The notes: a model not told the origin generated them from the sequence alone. A stretch of DNA of 64,000 bases from Deltaproteobacteria bacterium (GCA_029547045.1 JAKPQL010000090.1:22426-86425); one strand, 5' to 3'. Positions 1 through 9,045 are shown, counted from the first letter of the stretch. Numbers and translations: made by a program.

Positions 1-94
1 TTGTGCGGGAGGTGCGACACGGCGATTTGAGTTCATCTGGTCGTCCCTCCTGTGGTATAGCTACAATAGAAACGATCTCGACGGAGGTCAAGTC

Positions 95-589
95 ATGAAG
101 AGATTTCTCTGGGCCATGCTTCTGGTGATCCTTGTCCCTTCGGTCTCGGAGGGTGCCGGGTATGTCGCGCTGAACTACGGAACAGGGGGCGAGGTGGACG
201 AATCGAGCTACGGGATAGAACTGGGGGGCATCTTCCTCTCCTCCCACCACCCCAGGGGAGGCGCCTTCAGCGTGGGCCTCGGGGTGAGCATCGCCGACAC
301 GGACGAGGACCCGCCCGCAAACCCCACCCGGAAGTACAACGACGGCAATGAGCAGGAGGTATCGCTGGTGCTGGGCGCGGAGATCACGCCTGCCTTCTTC
401 GGCGTGGCGGGGGTGGGCTATGCCAGCCAGGACATCGTGAAACCCGGTATCGACCCCGGGGGCGATTCGGACACCGACCGGAACGCATCCTGGATGCTCG
501 GGGCGCGCTACGTGGTGGAGTGGTTCAACATCGGCGTGGGCTATCATTCCCGCCGGGGCGTCATGGCCGGCATCGGGGTGGCCTTCTGA
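95..589 (+). CDS. small secreted outer-membrane beta-barrel protein
   Basis: The 164-residue product has a short signal peptide (residues 1-20, hydrophobic core LLVILVP, cleavage near SEGA). After it come alternating polar/hydrophobic, glycine- and aromatic-rich segments ending in a terminal Phe (GIGVAF), which is typical of a small outer-membrane beta-barrel. The start is the ATG 9 bases after GGAGG. No enzymatic motif is visible. A TACAAT hexamer at 62-67 could be a -10 box, but no good -35 was found. It precedes the lipoprotein/LpoB cluster and may belong to the same envelope unit. The barrel call is inferred from composition; the exact family is not recognised. Confidence 0.6.
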   Translation: MKRFLWAMLLVILVPSVSEGAGYVALNYGTGGEVDESSYGIELGGIFLSSHHPRGGAFSVGLGVSIADTDEDPPANPTRKYNDGNEQEVSLVLGAEITPAFFGVAGVGYASQDIVKPGIDPGGDSDTDRNASWMLGARYVVEWFNIGVGYHSRRGVMAGIGVAF

Positions 590-675
590 CCGGCTCCCGC
601 CGGTTCGAGGCGCCGGTTTCACCCGGAACCTGAGCCCCAGTTTCCCTCGCAACGGTGGAGGATAACGGCGCAGCC

Positions 676-2073
676 ATGAAGACACCCTGTCGGGCCGCCC
701 TCCTGGGTCTTGCCCTCATCCTCGTGTGCTGCGGATGCTCCAGCCTGCAGAACTACACCCTCAGGTCCGCCCCGGCCAGGGCATCAGCGGCGTCCGGTGA
801 TTATCAGACAGCCCTGAGCGTCTTCCCGGAGAGCGATGCCAGGGGGGCCAACGAGATCCTGGTCCGTCTCGAGCGGGCCATGATCCTCCAGGACATGGGC
901 AGATTCGAAGAGAGCTCCCGCGAGTTCGAGCTGGCGGCGGACAGGATCACGGAGCACGAGGAGAAGGCCGTGATTTCGGCCTCGCAGGCACTCGCCCAGG
1001 CAGGGACCCTGCTCATCAACGAACAGGTCATGACCTATGAGGGAGAGGACTTCGAGACCATCATGCTCCATACGCTCAACATCGTGAACTACCTCATGCG
1101 CGGCGACCTGGAGGGAGCCAGGGTGGAGGTCCGCAGGGCCTACAGCCGCCAGAAGGCACTGCGGGAGAAGCATGAAAAGGAGCTCGCGCAGGCCTCGCAG
1201 CAGCCGGATTCCGCCGGGTGGGAGCGGTCCCTGGAAAGCGGGGATTCCCAGGGGTATGCCCGGCTGAGGGAGAGGGCCGCCACCGTCCGGAGCGTCTACC
1301 AGAACGCCTTCGCGTCATACCTTTCGGCCCTGGTCTATGAGCTGCATGGGGAGCTCGACGAGGCATACATCGACGTGAAGGATGCTTACAATGCCTATCC
1401 CGAGGCCCTTGGCATCCGGGCCGACCTGGTGCGCCTGAGCAGGGCGCTGGGGCTTCGGGAAGATACGCAGCGGTGGGAAGGGACATTCGGCCGCCAGGCC
1501 CTGCCGCCCAGGGACGCGGTGGACGTGTTCGTGGTCTTCTGCCATGGACAGGCCCCCGTCAGGGAGCCCGTTACGCTGCCCATACCCATCAGGGGCGGGA
1601 TGGTGTTCGCGTCCCTGCCCGTGTACCGGTTCATCCCGTCGGGGGTGTCGGGGGCCGTGGTGAGCGCCGGGGATGCGCGAATGGAGACCTCCACCGTATG
1701 CGACGTGGATGCCATTGCCGCACGCAACCTGCTTGACCGGTTTCCTCTCCTCTTCGCCAAGCAGGTGGCCCGGTCGTATCTCAAGGCGCGCTCGGTGAGC
1801 ACCATGGAACGGCAGCACGGAGCCGCCGGAGCATTGCTGGGAGTGCTGTTCTCCGCCGTGACCGAGCAGGCGGACCTGCGGACGTGGTCCATGCTCCCCA
1901 AACAGATTCAGACCGCCAGGCTCCTCGTGCCGACTCACACCCCGGCGGTGACCCTCCAGGCGGTCCCGGGCGGGCCGCAGGCAACGGTGCCCATCCCGGC
2001 CGGGGCGCGGCATCTCCTCGTATACTGCAGGTCCACGGATGCGGGCTTGAGCATACACACAAAATGGTATTAA
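676..2073 (+). CDS. COG3014-like TPR lipoprotein
   Basis: This is a 465-residue lipoprotein. The N-terminus has a lipobox (LVCCGCSS), with Cys about 26 residues from the ATG at 676. A GTG at 655 is in frame, but GGTGGAGGA at 654-662 suits the ATG better. The middle is helical and TPR-like (YQTALSVFPES, then repeated Ala/Leu-rich helices to about residue 250). The C-terminal half has beta-rich segments. The gene lies directly upstream of ycfL and lpoB. That gene order (COG3014 protein, YcfL, LpoB) is a recurrent bacterial cluster associated with peptidoglycan synthase activation. The role of this subunit is unknown; it is presumably tethered to the outer membrane. Confidence 0.75.
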   Translation: MKTPCRAALLGLALILVCCGCSSLQNYTLRSAPARASAASGDYQTALSVFPESDARGANEILVRLERAMILQDMGRFEESSREFELAADRITEHEEKAVISASQALAQAGTLLINEQVMTYEGEDFETIMLHTLNIVNYLMRGDLEGARVEVRRAYSRQKALREKHEKELAQASQQPDSAGWERSLESGDSQGYARLRERAATVRSVYQNAFASYLSALVYELHGELDEAYIDVKDAYNAYPEALGIRADLVRLSRALGLREDTQRWEGTFGRQALPPRDAVDVFVVFCHGQAPVREPVTLPIPIRGGMVFASLPVYRFIPSGVSGAVVSAGDARMETSTVCDVDAIAARNLLDRFPLLFAKQVARSYLKARSVSTMERQHGAAGALLGVLFSAVTEQADLRTWSMLPKQIQTARLLVPTHTPAVTLQAVPGGPQATVPIPAGARHLLVYCRSTDAGLSIHTKWY

Positions 2074-2092
2074 ATGGTACAAGGAGGGGAAT

Positions 2093-2524
2093 ATGAAAAG
2101 ACACAGCCTCTTTCTGTCGCTTCTGGCAGTGGCTTTGGCGGCCTGTGCCGGCACTGCCCCCAATGTCCTGCACGTCCAGGCCGGCCCGGCGGGTGCCGGC
2201 TCCACGAAGATCGAGATCAATGACCGGTACCTGGAGCGTGCCGTCGCCTTCGGCGAGGTGAGCGTCAAGGCGCTGGGTGCAGGGGGCTCATATGAGGTCC
2301 AGGTGCCCTTGACCAACCTCACCGAGCGCGATATCGCCTTCGAGTACCGGTTCATGTGGTACGACGCGCGCGGATTCGAGCTGAGCACCGTCACCTCGTG
2401 GCTGCCCGCGGTGCTCGGCGCTCAGGAGACCAGAGGATTCCGGTCCGTGAGCCCTGCGGCGAGCGCTGCCTCGTTCAAGCTCATGGTGCGCAGCTCCAAG
2501 CCCGTGACCCCCACCGGGTCGTAA
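2093..2524 (+). CDS. ycfL: YcfL-like lipoprotein (DUF1425)
   Basis: The 143-residue lipoprotein has lipobox LAACAG (Cys about residue 18). A compact beta-sandwich-like domain follows, with the family's pattern of a conserved interaction strand (YEVQVPLTNLTERD) followed by an aromatic segment (FEYRFMWYDARG). It starts 20 bases after the upstream lipoprotein gene with AAGGAGGGG before the ATG, and it precedes lpoB as in enterobacteria. Its biochemical function is not established; partnership with LpoB is inferred from synteny. Confidence 0.75.
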   Translation: MKRHSLFLSLLAVALAACAGTAPNVLHVQAGPAGAGSTKIEINDRYLERAVAFGEVSVKALGAGGSYEVQVPLTNLTERDIAFEYRFMWYDARGFELSTVTSWLPAVLGAQETRGFRSVSPAASAASFKLMVRSSKPVTPTGS

Positions 2525-2549
2525 GAGAAGAACAGGAGGTGAACCCCCT

Positions 2550-3146
2550 ATGATGAGAACCATACTGTACCTCGGGACGGCCGTGCTCGTCGCCATGGCC
2601 TCGGGCTGCGCGAGCACCCCGGAGGTGAGCTACGGCAGCGCGGACCAGGTGGAGACGGTTACCACGGACTTCGGCTCCACCGATTTGCAGATGATCGCCG
2701 AGAAGATGGTGAACTCCCTGCTCGCGAGCCCGGTCATCGCCGCCGGGACGAAACCAGTGTTCTATGTCCAGAAGGTGCGGAACAAGACCGACGAGCACAT
2801 CGACACGACCGCCGTGACGGACAAGATCCGGGTCACCCTGCTCAAATCGGGCAGGGTGCGGTTCACGGCCGTTGCCGACGTCAAGGACGAGCTGGTGAAC
2901 CAGCTCGAGTTCCAGACCAGCTCCGGCATGGTGGACCCGGCCACGGCACGGTCCATGGGCAGGCTCGTGGGGGCCGAATACTTCCTCTACGGCGAGCTCA
3001 CCTCCATCAGGAAGTCTGCGGGCCGCGTCAAGGACGTGTACTACAAGTTTACCCTGAACCTGGTGAACATCCAGAACGGGCTCATCGAGTGGGCCGACGA
3101 GAAGGAGATCAGGAAGCAGGCGAAGAAGCCCCTCCTGGGAGGATGA
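2550..3146 (+). CDS. lpoB: LpoB-like penicillin-binding protein activator lipoprotein
   Basis: The 198-residue lipoprotein has lipobox ASGCAS. It carries the family signature near residue 40 (VTTDFGSTDLQMIAEKMV) and the FYVQKVRNKTDEHIDT segment. LpoB proteins are outer-membrane lipoproteins that reach through the periplasm to stimulate the glycosyltransferase/transpeptidase PBP1b. The linker after the lipobox is short here, as in many non-enteric homologues. A strong Shine-Dalgarno (GGAGGTG) precedes two adjacent ATGs (2550 and 2553). The partner PBP is not in the window, so the activator role rests on family membership. Confidence 0.85.
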   Translation: MMRTILYLGTAVLVAMASGCASTPEVSYGSADQVETVTTDFGSTDLQMIAEKMVNSLLASPVIAAGTKPVFYVQKVRNKTDEHIDTTAVTDKIRVTLLKSGRVRFTAVADVKDELVNQLEFQTSSGMVDPATARSMGRLVGAEYFLYGELTSIRKSAGRVKDVYYKFTLNLVNIQNGLIEWADEKEIRKQAKKPLLGG

Positions 3147-3273
3147 GACGGCATTCCTCCAGCGTACCTGGACAGTGCCGGAGCACGGGAGCATCTGCGG
3201 CAGGTTTGCCTTGACTCCGGCGGCAGGGAACGGATACAAAGCGATGTCGATCGTCTGAGCGGAGGTGATTCTC

Positions 3274-3822
3274 ATGGATGTAGAGCATAAACTCGAAAAG
3301 GTGACCACCAGGACGCTGGTGCTCTTCGGCACCATTGCACTGCTCGTCCTGTTCTCCAACCCCAGGTGGTGGTCCTGCCTCATCGGCATCATACCGGTCA
3401 TCGCCGGGGAGACGCTGCGGTTCTGGGCCACCGGGCACCTGCGCAAGAACGAGGAGCTCACCACGTCCGGACCCTACGCTCACCTGCAGTCCCCGCTGTA
3501 CCTGGGCAGCTACCTGATCGGCACGGGCCTGTGCATCATGGCGCTGAACCCGGTCATCTGGATCATCGCGTCGCTGATATTCTTTGTCCACTATGTGCCG
3601 AGAAAGCAGGAGGTGGAGTGGGGACGGCTGGAGAGGCGCTTCGGCGAGGAATTCCTCCGCTACAAGCGGGAGGTCAAGTACTTCATCCCCCGCCTCGACC
3701 CCTATCCCGAGGGCAGCAAGCACCTCTGGTCCTTCGCCCAGGCCATCGAGAACACCGAGCACCAGACCGCCATCGTGGTGCTGGTCATCACCTTCCTCGT
3801 CATGTCCAAGCTGTTCTGGTGA
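3274..3822 (+). CDS. isoprenylcysteine carboxyl methyltransferase-like membrane protein (ICMT/PEMT family)
   Basis: The product has about 182 residues and three to four hydrophobic segments (residues about 15-50, 75-105 and the C-terminus). It carries the ICMT/phospholipid methyltransferase signature: GHLRKNEEL, then SGPYAHLQSPLYLG, and later the E..LE..FGEEF..Y motif (VEWGRLERRFGEEFLRYK). Bacterial members are integral-membrane SAM-dependent methyltransferases of poorly known substrate. An in-frame GTG at 3265 lies inside the Shine-Dalgarno itself (GGAGG at 3261-3265), so the ATG at 3274 is the likely start. A terminator follows. Confidence 0.75.
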   Translation: MDVEHKLEKVTTRTLVLFGTIALLVLFSNPRWWSCLIGIIPVIAGETLRFWATGHLRKNEELTTSGPYAHLQSPLYLGSYLIGTGLCIMALNPVIWIIASLIFFVHYVPRKQEVEWGRLERRFGEEFLRYKREVKYFIPRLDPYPEGSKHLWSFAQAIENTEHQTAIVVLVITFLVMSKLFW

Positions 3823-3848
3823 GGCAGGTGCACGTGGATATGAGAAAC

Positions 3849-3880
3849 AAGGCCGGGCAGCTATCTCCCCGGCCTTTTTA
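3849..3880 (+). terminator. Rho-independent terminator after the envelope cluster
   Basis: A 9-bp GC-rich stem (AAGGCCGGG paired with CCCGGCCTT) with a 9-10-base loop runs directly into a T-rich tract (TTTTTA). It lies 27 bases after the methyltransferase stop codon and separates the 0-3.8 kb cluster from ilvE. Confidence 0.85.
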
Positions 3881-4002
3881 GCGGCTGCGAACCGGGGGTG
3901 TGATAACCCCGAGGACTTTTTGTATGGAAACCTTGATCGGAAGATCATATAGTGATAGGGATATCAGGATTGGCGGTTGACACCTCATTGAGGAGTGTTG
4001 TT

Positions 4003-5079
4003 ATGGACATTCAGATCATTCGATGCGCACCGGACAGGCTCAAGGCAAAACCCGCGGATGAATCCAAGCTGGGCTTCGGCAAGATCTTCACGGACCACAT
4101 GTTCACGGTCCACTACACCGAGGGCAGGGGCTGGCACGATCCCGTCATCGGCCCGTACGGCCCCATCACCCTCGACCCCACGGCCATGAGCCTCCACTAC
4201 GGACAGGAGATCTTCGAGGGGCTCAAGGCCTATCGCGGAAAGGACGGGAGCATTTACCTGTTCCGGCCCATGGAAAACATCAAGCGGATGAATGCCTCGG
4301 CCGAGCGCCTGTGCATGGCCACCATCGATCCGGAGCTGTTCATGGACGCCATGAAGAAGCTCGTCCTCCTGGAACGGGACTGGATCCCCCGCGGAGAGGG
4401 GACTTCCCTGTACATCCGGCCGACCATGATCGCCACGGAATCCGCCCTGGGGGTCCACCCCTCGAGCCAGTACCTCTTCTTCATCATCGTGGGCCCTGTG
4501 GGCGCGTACTACCCCGAGGGCTTCAGCCCGACCAAGATCTACGTCTGCGAGGATTACGTCCGGGCCGTTCGAGGCGGCGTGGGCAACTGCAAGAATGCGG
4601 GGAACTATGCCGCCAGCCTCTATGCCAGCCAGAAGGCAAAGGCCATGGGGTACACGCAGGTCCTCTGGCTGGACGCCATCGAGCGGCAGTACGTGGAAGA
4701 GGTGGGGACGAGCAATGCCTTCTTCCTGTTCGGCGATGAGCTCTTCACGCCGCCGCTCTCCGGATCCATCCTGCCCGGCATCACCCGGGATTCCGTGATA
4801 CAGCTCGCGCGGAGCTGGGGCGTGAAGGTGACTGAGCGGGCCCCGTCCATGACGGAGATCATCTCCGGCATTGCCGATGGGAAGCTGAAAGAGGCGTTCG
4901 CTTCAGGCACTGCGGCCATCGTCTCCCCGATCGGTCAGATCTACTACCAGGGAAAAGAGCACGTCATAAATGGCGGCAAGACGGGAACCCTGACGGAGCG
5001 CCTGTACAACGAGATCCTGCAGATCCAGTACGGAGACAAGCCGGATCCCTTCGGCTGGCGCATGAAGATCTCGGACTGA
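4003..5079 (+). CDS. ilvE: branched-chain amino acid aminotransferase
   Basis: This is a 358-residue fold-type IV PLP aminotransferase of the longer (eukaryote-like) BCAT subfamily. It interconverts Leu/Ile/Val and their 2-oxo acids with 2-oxoglutarate/glutamate. Visible motifs include LHYGQEIFEGLKAYRG, the YIRPTMIATE block, the PLP-lysine region GVGNCKNAGNYAAS, and the late EEVGTSNAFF and LPGITRDSV blocks. The start is the ATG 7 bases after AGGAG (3991-3995). An upstream ATG/GTG extension has no family match. After the gene, at 5119-5144, a bulged GC-rich hairpin is seen without a T-run; it may help end the transcript. Confidence 0.93.
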   Translation: MDIQIIRCAPDRLKAKPADESKLGFGKIFTDHMFTVHYTEGRGWHDPVIGPYGPITLDPTAMSLHYGQEIFEGLKAYRGKDGSIYLFRPMENIKRMNASAERLCMATIDPELFMDAMKKLVLLERDWIPRGEGTSLYIRPTMIATESALGVHPSSQYLFFIIVGPVGAYYPEGFSPTKIYVCEDYVRAVRGGVGNCKNAGNYAASLYASQKAKAMGYTQVLWLDAIERQYVEEVGTSNAFFLFGDELFTPPLSGSILPGITRDSVIQLARSWGVKVTERAPSMTEIISGIADGKLKEAFASGTAAIVSPIGQIYYQGKEHVINGGKTGTLTERLYNEILQIQYGDKPDPFGWRMKISD

Positions 5080-5323
5080 GCAGCTTTTCCGGGAGATACT
5101 CACTCGGCCCGGGAGTCGCCCGCAGGGGAGTGACCTCCTGCGGGGCATCAGGGTTCCCTGGGTGGACCGTGACTTCCCGCTGACATCTCAACGCAAACAC
5201 AAAGTCAACGTGCACCCGGGGAAGATACTCATGCGGTTGTAATGCAGTTCGCTTGGAATACCTCCTTGTCCATGCAGAAAGATCTCCGTGGCCCGGTACG
5301 GCCCCGGAATGAGGAGGTGACGG

Positions 5324-8300
5324 ATGGTCACATGTCCGAGATGCTCCTGCCCCGCTGCCATGGACGACCGGTTCTGCCGGCACTGCGGGGCTTGCCTTTC
5401 TGGCGGCCCGGGCGAGGCCCGTTACCGGCACGTCACGGTCCTGTGCACCGACCTGAGCGGATACAGTAGGCTCGCCGAGCGGCTCGATCCGGAAGACCTG
5501 AGGTCCTGCATGGACCGGATCATGGGAGAGATCACCCGGGTCATCCTCCACTACGGCGGCGCGGTGGAGAAGTACATCGGTGATGCGGTGGTTGCCATCT
5601 TCGGCGGCCGCCTCGCCTGCGAGGATGATCCGGTCCGGGCCATCCTGGCCGCCCGATCGATCCACCGGGTGGTGGAGGAGGCGGAGAAGCCGGTGCCAGG
5701 CAGAGAGGGCCTTGTGCTCAAGATGCACTCGGGCATCAGCACCGGCGAGGTGATCGTGGATTCCCGGCAGGTCGCGGCGTCCCCCCACGGGGCCCTGGGC
5801 AGGCCCATCAACACCGCGTCGCGGCTGTGCGACATGGCAGGCGCAGGGGAGATCTTCATCGGTGAATCCCTGGTCATTGATGCCATGCGGTATTTTCACC
5901 TGGAGTGGATGGGCAGGAAAGTGCTCAAGGGATTCCGGAACCCCATGCACGTGTACCGGGTCATGGGAGAACGGGACGTCCCGGTGTCTGTCCACCGCCA
6001 GGGCGGTCTCACCTCGCCTCTGGTGGGGCGCGATCACGAGCTGTCCGTGCTCATGGCGAAGAAGGGGGAGCTGCTCAGGGGCCACGGCGGGGTGCTCAGC
6101 CTGGTGGGCGACGCCGGCGTTGGCAAGAGCAGGCTCCTCCAGGAGTTCAGGGCCGCATCCAGCCAGGAGATGGCCTTCTACAGTGCCTCCTGCTACGACC
6201 ACACGAGGACCACCCCGTATGCCCCCCTGTTTCCGCTGGTCATGGAGGTGCTGGGCGTTTCCGGACCCGGGCGATCCGGCGGATGCATTGCCGGTCGCGC
6301 CCAGGCATGCGGTGTACATCCCCGGCATGCCGGTTTTCTTGCCGGCTTCGTGGAGCGGGCATGGACCGATCAGGGGGCGTCTGTACAGGGTGGCGTAAAG
6401 GAGAGCATCAGCGATGCGGTCCTCTCCCTGCTCGAGGCGGTGGCCCGCTCACGGCCGAGCGCATTCTGTATGGAGGACATCCACTGGGCGGATCAGAGCA
6501 CCCTGGATCTGCTGGGATACCTTGCCCATGCATGGGAGACCCGCTGTCCCTGCCTGCTCCTCGTCACTCAGCGCCAGGACATGGACCGTGCCCTTCCCGG
6601 TACGTGCCTGCGGATCAAGGAGCTCGGAGACGACGACACCGGGCGCATGATCATGCTCATGCTGAAGGCCGACACGGTTCCGGACGCCCTGCTGGGCTTC
6701 CTGGTCAGGGCCACGGGCGGCAATCCCTTTTACCTCGAAGAGGTGGTGAACTTCCTCCTGGAACAGGGCGTCGATCCCTGTTCATACGGCAGAGACAGCG
6801 CCCTGGAGCATGTGCCTGCCACCCTGTACGGTCTCGTCTCCTCACGGCTCGATCACCTGGGACAGGATGCCAGAGGCATGCTCCAGGTGGCGGCGCTCAT
6901 GGGGAGGACCTTTTCCCTGGACATTCTCCGCCCCTTCTGTGGGGGGGCCGGGGTTCTGGAAGAGGCCGTGCGGAGCGCCCTCAGGCATGGATTCATCTAC
7001 GCCGCAGGCGAGGCGGAGTTTGCCTTCAGGCACGAGATAACCCGGGAAGTGGCGGCACGGACCCTGCTCAAGGGGGAGCGGGCGATGCTTCACAGGAAGA
7101 TCGCCCTCACCATGGAGGAGACCCTGGGGCCCAGTGCCTCGGAACACGCCGAAGACCTGGCCCGTCACTTCCGTCAGGCCGGAGAACATGCACGGGCGAT
7201 CCATTACTCCATGGAAGCTGCACGGCGTGCCCAGGCGTCCGGTGCGTGGGTGGAGGCTGCCGGCCACTACCGGGAGGCTGAGCAACTCCTGATGGCCGCC
7301 ACGGACGTCACCGGAAGGGACGAGACGCTCATGGCGGCCCGGGAGGGCGTCTGGATGTGCTCCCGTGTATTCAATCCCATCCAGGCCACCGATGCCCTGG
7401 AGGCCGTGGCCCTCCAGTACCGGGCCGCGGGCAGGAAGAGGGATGATGCCTTCTGTGCCATCAGGCTGGTCAACCTCTATTCCCAGCAGGGCCTCTTTGA
7501 CAAGGCGGTCCACGCGTACGAAGAGGCCCTTTCCCTGTGCCGGGAGGATGCCGTGCTCGTTGCAGCCGCACATACCGCCCTGGCATACACGCACACCTAC
7601 CTCGGCAGGCCCCTGGTGGCCCTGGAGCTGCTGGAAGAGGCACGACCCGTCCTCGCTGCGTCAGATCCCTTCCTGCACGCGGTCAACCTGCTCACCACCC
7701 TGGCGGCCAGCGTCTGGAAGACAGACCTGGCAGGCGCCCATGCCTTCTATGGCAGGCTGAAGCAGCTCAGCGCTGTGTATCTGGACATTGATCTCATGGC
7801 GGATATCTGGCTTGCGTACATCTGCTGTCTGGAGGGGAGCTTCCGGAAGGCCCGCAGGGTGTACCGGGGGGTCGTGGACAGGGAACGGAAACTGGGGAGG
7901 CTGTCGGGGGGGCTCACCTACCTGCGCATCCAGGGATCCATTTACTTCCGGTGCCGGTATTTCAAGGACCTCGAGGGCGCCCGTTCCGACCTGAAGCTCT
8001 TCGAGGAACTCGGCAGCCACATCGCTGGGGCCGATTCCCTCAAGGGCCTCTATCAAGCGTGGATCGCCTTGGAGGAGGGAAACGCGAGAGACGCGCATGA
8101 ACTCATCCTGTCCGCGATTCCCGGCCTGCGCCGGGGTATCGCCAACCGGGTCCCCTATGCCATGAACGCCCTGGCCGAGGCGAGCCTCATGATGGGCGAT
8201 CATGATTCCGCAGGCCGGACGGCCCGCGAGTGCGTCGAATGGAACGAGCGCTCAGGCAACGCGGACCAGCTCGTCTGGGCACTGAGGAACTCCGCTGAGG

Positions 8301-8554
8301 CGGACATCCTCCGGGGCGCCCTGGCCGAGGCGAACCGGTCCCTTGCCCGCGCCCATGCCCTTGCCCGCACCATGGGCATGAAGCCCCACGTGGCCGGATC
8401 CCTTGCCGCATGGGGCAGGCTCCTCGCCAGGGCCGGCCGTCCGGACAAGGCCGTCCTGTGCCTGGAAAGATCCCGCAGGCTCTGGAAGGAGATGGGCCTG
8501 GCCGCCATGGCGAAGAAGACCGATCTCCAGCGGGAGCGCCTGCTCAATCCCTGA
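5324..8554 (+). CDS. zinc-ribbon / class III nucleotidyl cyclase / AAA ATPase / TPR regulator
   Basis: A 1076-residue multidomain protein. Residues 4-24 form a zinc ribbon (C4-x2-C7 ... C18-x2-C21). Residues about 33-215 are a class III cyclase homology domain with the two metal-binding Asp regions (CTDLSGYSRLAE and EKYIGDAVV) and the Asn/Arg of the transition-state motif (INTASRL). Next comes an NTPase with Walker A GDAGVGKS and Walker B MEDIHWAD (about 235-500). The rest to about 1060 is TPR-like helical repeats. This architecture is common in regulatory cyclase-ATPase proteins of unknown trigger. In the GRPIN segment the usual Asp/Thr substrate-specifying position is occupied by Arg/Pro, so cyclase activity is uncertain. 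Start: ATG after GAGGAGGTGA. Confidence 0.85.
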   Translation: MVTCPRCSCPAAMDDRFCRHCGACLSGGPGEARYRHVTVLCTDLSGYSRLAERLDPEDLRSCMDRIMGEITRVILHYGGAVEKYIGDAVVAIFGGRLACEDDPVRAILAARSIHRVVEEAEKPVPGREGLVLKMHSGISTGEVIVDSRQVAASPHGALGRPINTASRLCDMAGAGEIFIGESLVIDAMRYFHLEWMGRKVLKGFRNPMHVYRVMGERDVPVSVHRQGGLTSPLVGRDHELSVLMAKKGELLRGHGGVLSLVGDAGVGKSRLLQEFRAASSQEMAFYSASCYDHTRTTPYAPLFPLVMEVLGVSGPGRSGGCIAGRAQACGVHPRHAGFLAGFVERAWTDQGASVQGGVKESISDAVLSLLEAVARSRPSAFCMEDIHWADQSTLDLLGYLAHAWETRCPCLLLVTQRQDMDRALPGTCLRIKELGDDDTGRMIMLMLKADTVPDALLGFLVRATGGNPFYLEEVVNFLLEQGVDPCSYGRDSALEHVPATLYGLVSSRLDHLGQDARGMLQVAALMGRTFSLDILRPFCGGAGVLEEAVRSALRHGFIYAAGEAEFAFRHEITREVAARTLLKGERAMLHRKIALTMEETLGPSASEHAEDLARHFRQAGEHARAIHYSMEAARRAQASGAWVEAAGHYREAEQLLMAATDVTGRDETLMAAREGVWMCSRVFNPIQATDALEAVALQYRAAGRKRDDAFCAIRLVNLYSQQGLFDKAVHAYEEALSLCREDAVLVAAAHTALAYTHTYLGRPLVALELLEEARPVLAASDPFLHAVNLLTTLAASVWKTDLAGAHAFYGRLKQLSAVYLDIDLMADIWLAYICCLEGSFRKARRVYRGVVDRERKLGRLSGGLTYLRIQGSIYFRCRYFKDLEGARSDLKLFEELGSHIAGADSLKGLYQAWIALEEGNARDAHELILSAIPGLRRGIANRVPYAMNALAEASLMMGDHDSAGRTARECVEWNERSGNADQLVWALRNSAEADILRGALAEANRSLARAHALARTMGMKPHVAGSLAAWGRLLARAGRPDKAVLCLERSRRLWKEMGLAAMAKKTDLQRERLLNP

Positions 8555-8773
8555 GTGTGGCCCCTCGGTTCACGGTCTCGCCTCATCCGGTCCGGCCGGC
8601 GCGGCACCCGGTTCCCCTTTTGTAACCGGACACCCTGAAGGGGACGACCCTCCCATGGAAGTGCACAAGCCCGCACAGCCTGTTTCCACAGACACTCCGG
8701 GGAACCGCCTCCCCCAGGTTCCCCCCTGCAGGATCACACTAATGTTTTGGGGGTTCCGCTCGATAGGATAGAG
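8555..8773. other. intergenic stretch, nothing recognised
   Basis: This spacer follows the cyclase-ATPase gene and precedes the riboswitch leader. It is C-rich (CCCCCAGG, CCCCCCTGC runs). No convincing reading frame, hairpin with T-run or repeat was found in it. A TAGGAT hexamer near 8764 could serve as a weak -10 box. Confidence 0.4.
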
Positions 8774-8800
8774 TAAGGCTGGGCGGACATGCCCGATACG
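8774..8800 (+). promoter_or_regulatory. possible sigma28-like promoter of the riboswitch leader
   Basis: TAAG at 8774-8777 and CCGATACG at 8793-8800 resemble the flagellar sigma factor consensus (TAAA, spacer, GCCGATAA), with a spacer one base short of ideal. The same -10 octamer occurs upstream of the chemoreceptor at 62953. This is a pattern match only. Confidence 0.3.
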
Positions 8801-8824
8801 TTCTTTGACAACTTGCGGGAAGTG

Positions 8825-8860
8825 CCATGTGTGCTCTTTGGCTGCAGAGATCACACATGG
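8825..8860 (+). other. leader hairpin upstream of riboswitches
   Basis: A perfect 9-bp inverted repeat (CCATGTGTG with CACACATGG) encloses a further CTCT/AGAG pairing. It lies about 100 bases before the first aptamer and has no T-run on the plus strand, so it is not a standard terminator. Just upstream, TTCTTTGACAAC (8801-8812) resembles a boxA antitermination element. The function is unknown. Confidence 0.5.
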
Positions 8861-8962
8861 GTAAAAGAGTAACAGGAGCAGCGTTCACCACCGTAGGAAC
8901 ACCGAAGAAAGGGTCCGCAAGGACACCCTCATGGATCGAGGGTTTCCCTGATGGGTCTCCTT

Positions 8963-9045
8963 CCTTCACAGCCAAACCACGGGTAACCGTGGGACGGAAA
9001 GCCACGGGTCCGCGCCGCCGCGTCGGGCGGACAGCCGGGTCGCCT
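8963..9045 (+). promoter_or_regulatory. c-di-GMP-I (GEMM-I) riboswitch aptamer 1 of 3
   Basis: The core matches the GEMM-I pattern. P2 is CCACGG/CCGTGG closed by a GTAA tetraloop (8977-8992). Then comes GGGACGGAAAGCC, P3 GTCCGC/GCGGAC (9008-9013 with 9027-9032), and the 3' AGCCGGGTCGCC segment. In Vibrio Vc2 numbering (from memory), the ligand contacts G20, A47 and C92 correspond to 8971, 8998 and 9043 and are all kept. The usual G21-C46 pair appears as C-G, a compensatory swap. G at position 20 predicts c-di-GMP rather than cGAMP. A P1 stem is not obvious for this copy, so it may be the weakest of the three. Confidence 0.82.

Noticed and set aside
8805..8833. TTGACA at 8805 as a -35 box
   Set aside because: At 16-18 bases spacing only ATGTGT/TGTGTG are available, which is not a plausible -10; the sequence fits a boxA-like element better.
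8801..8860. remnant of an rRNA operon leader
   Set aside because: The boxA-like string suggests it, but no 16S, 23S or tRNA sequence follows; the aptamers and a protein gene do.
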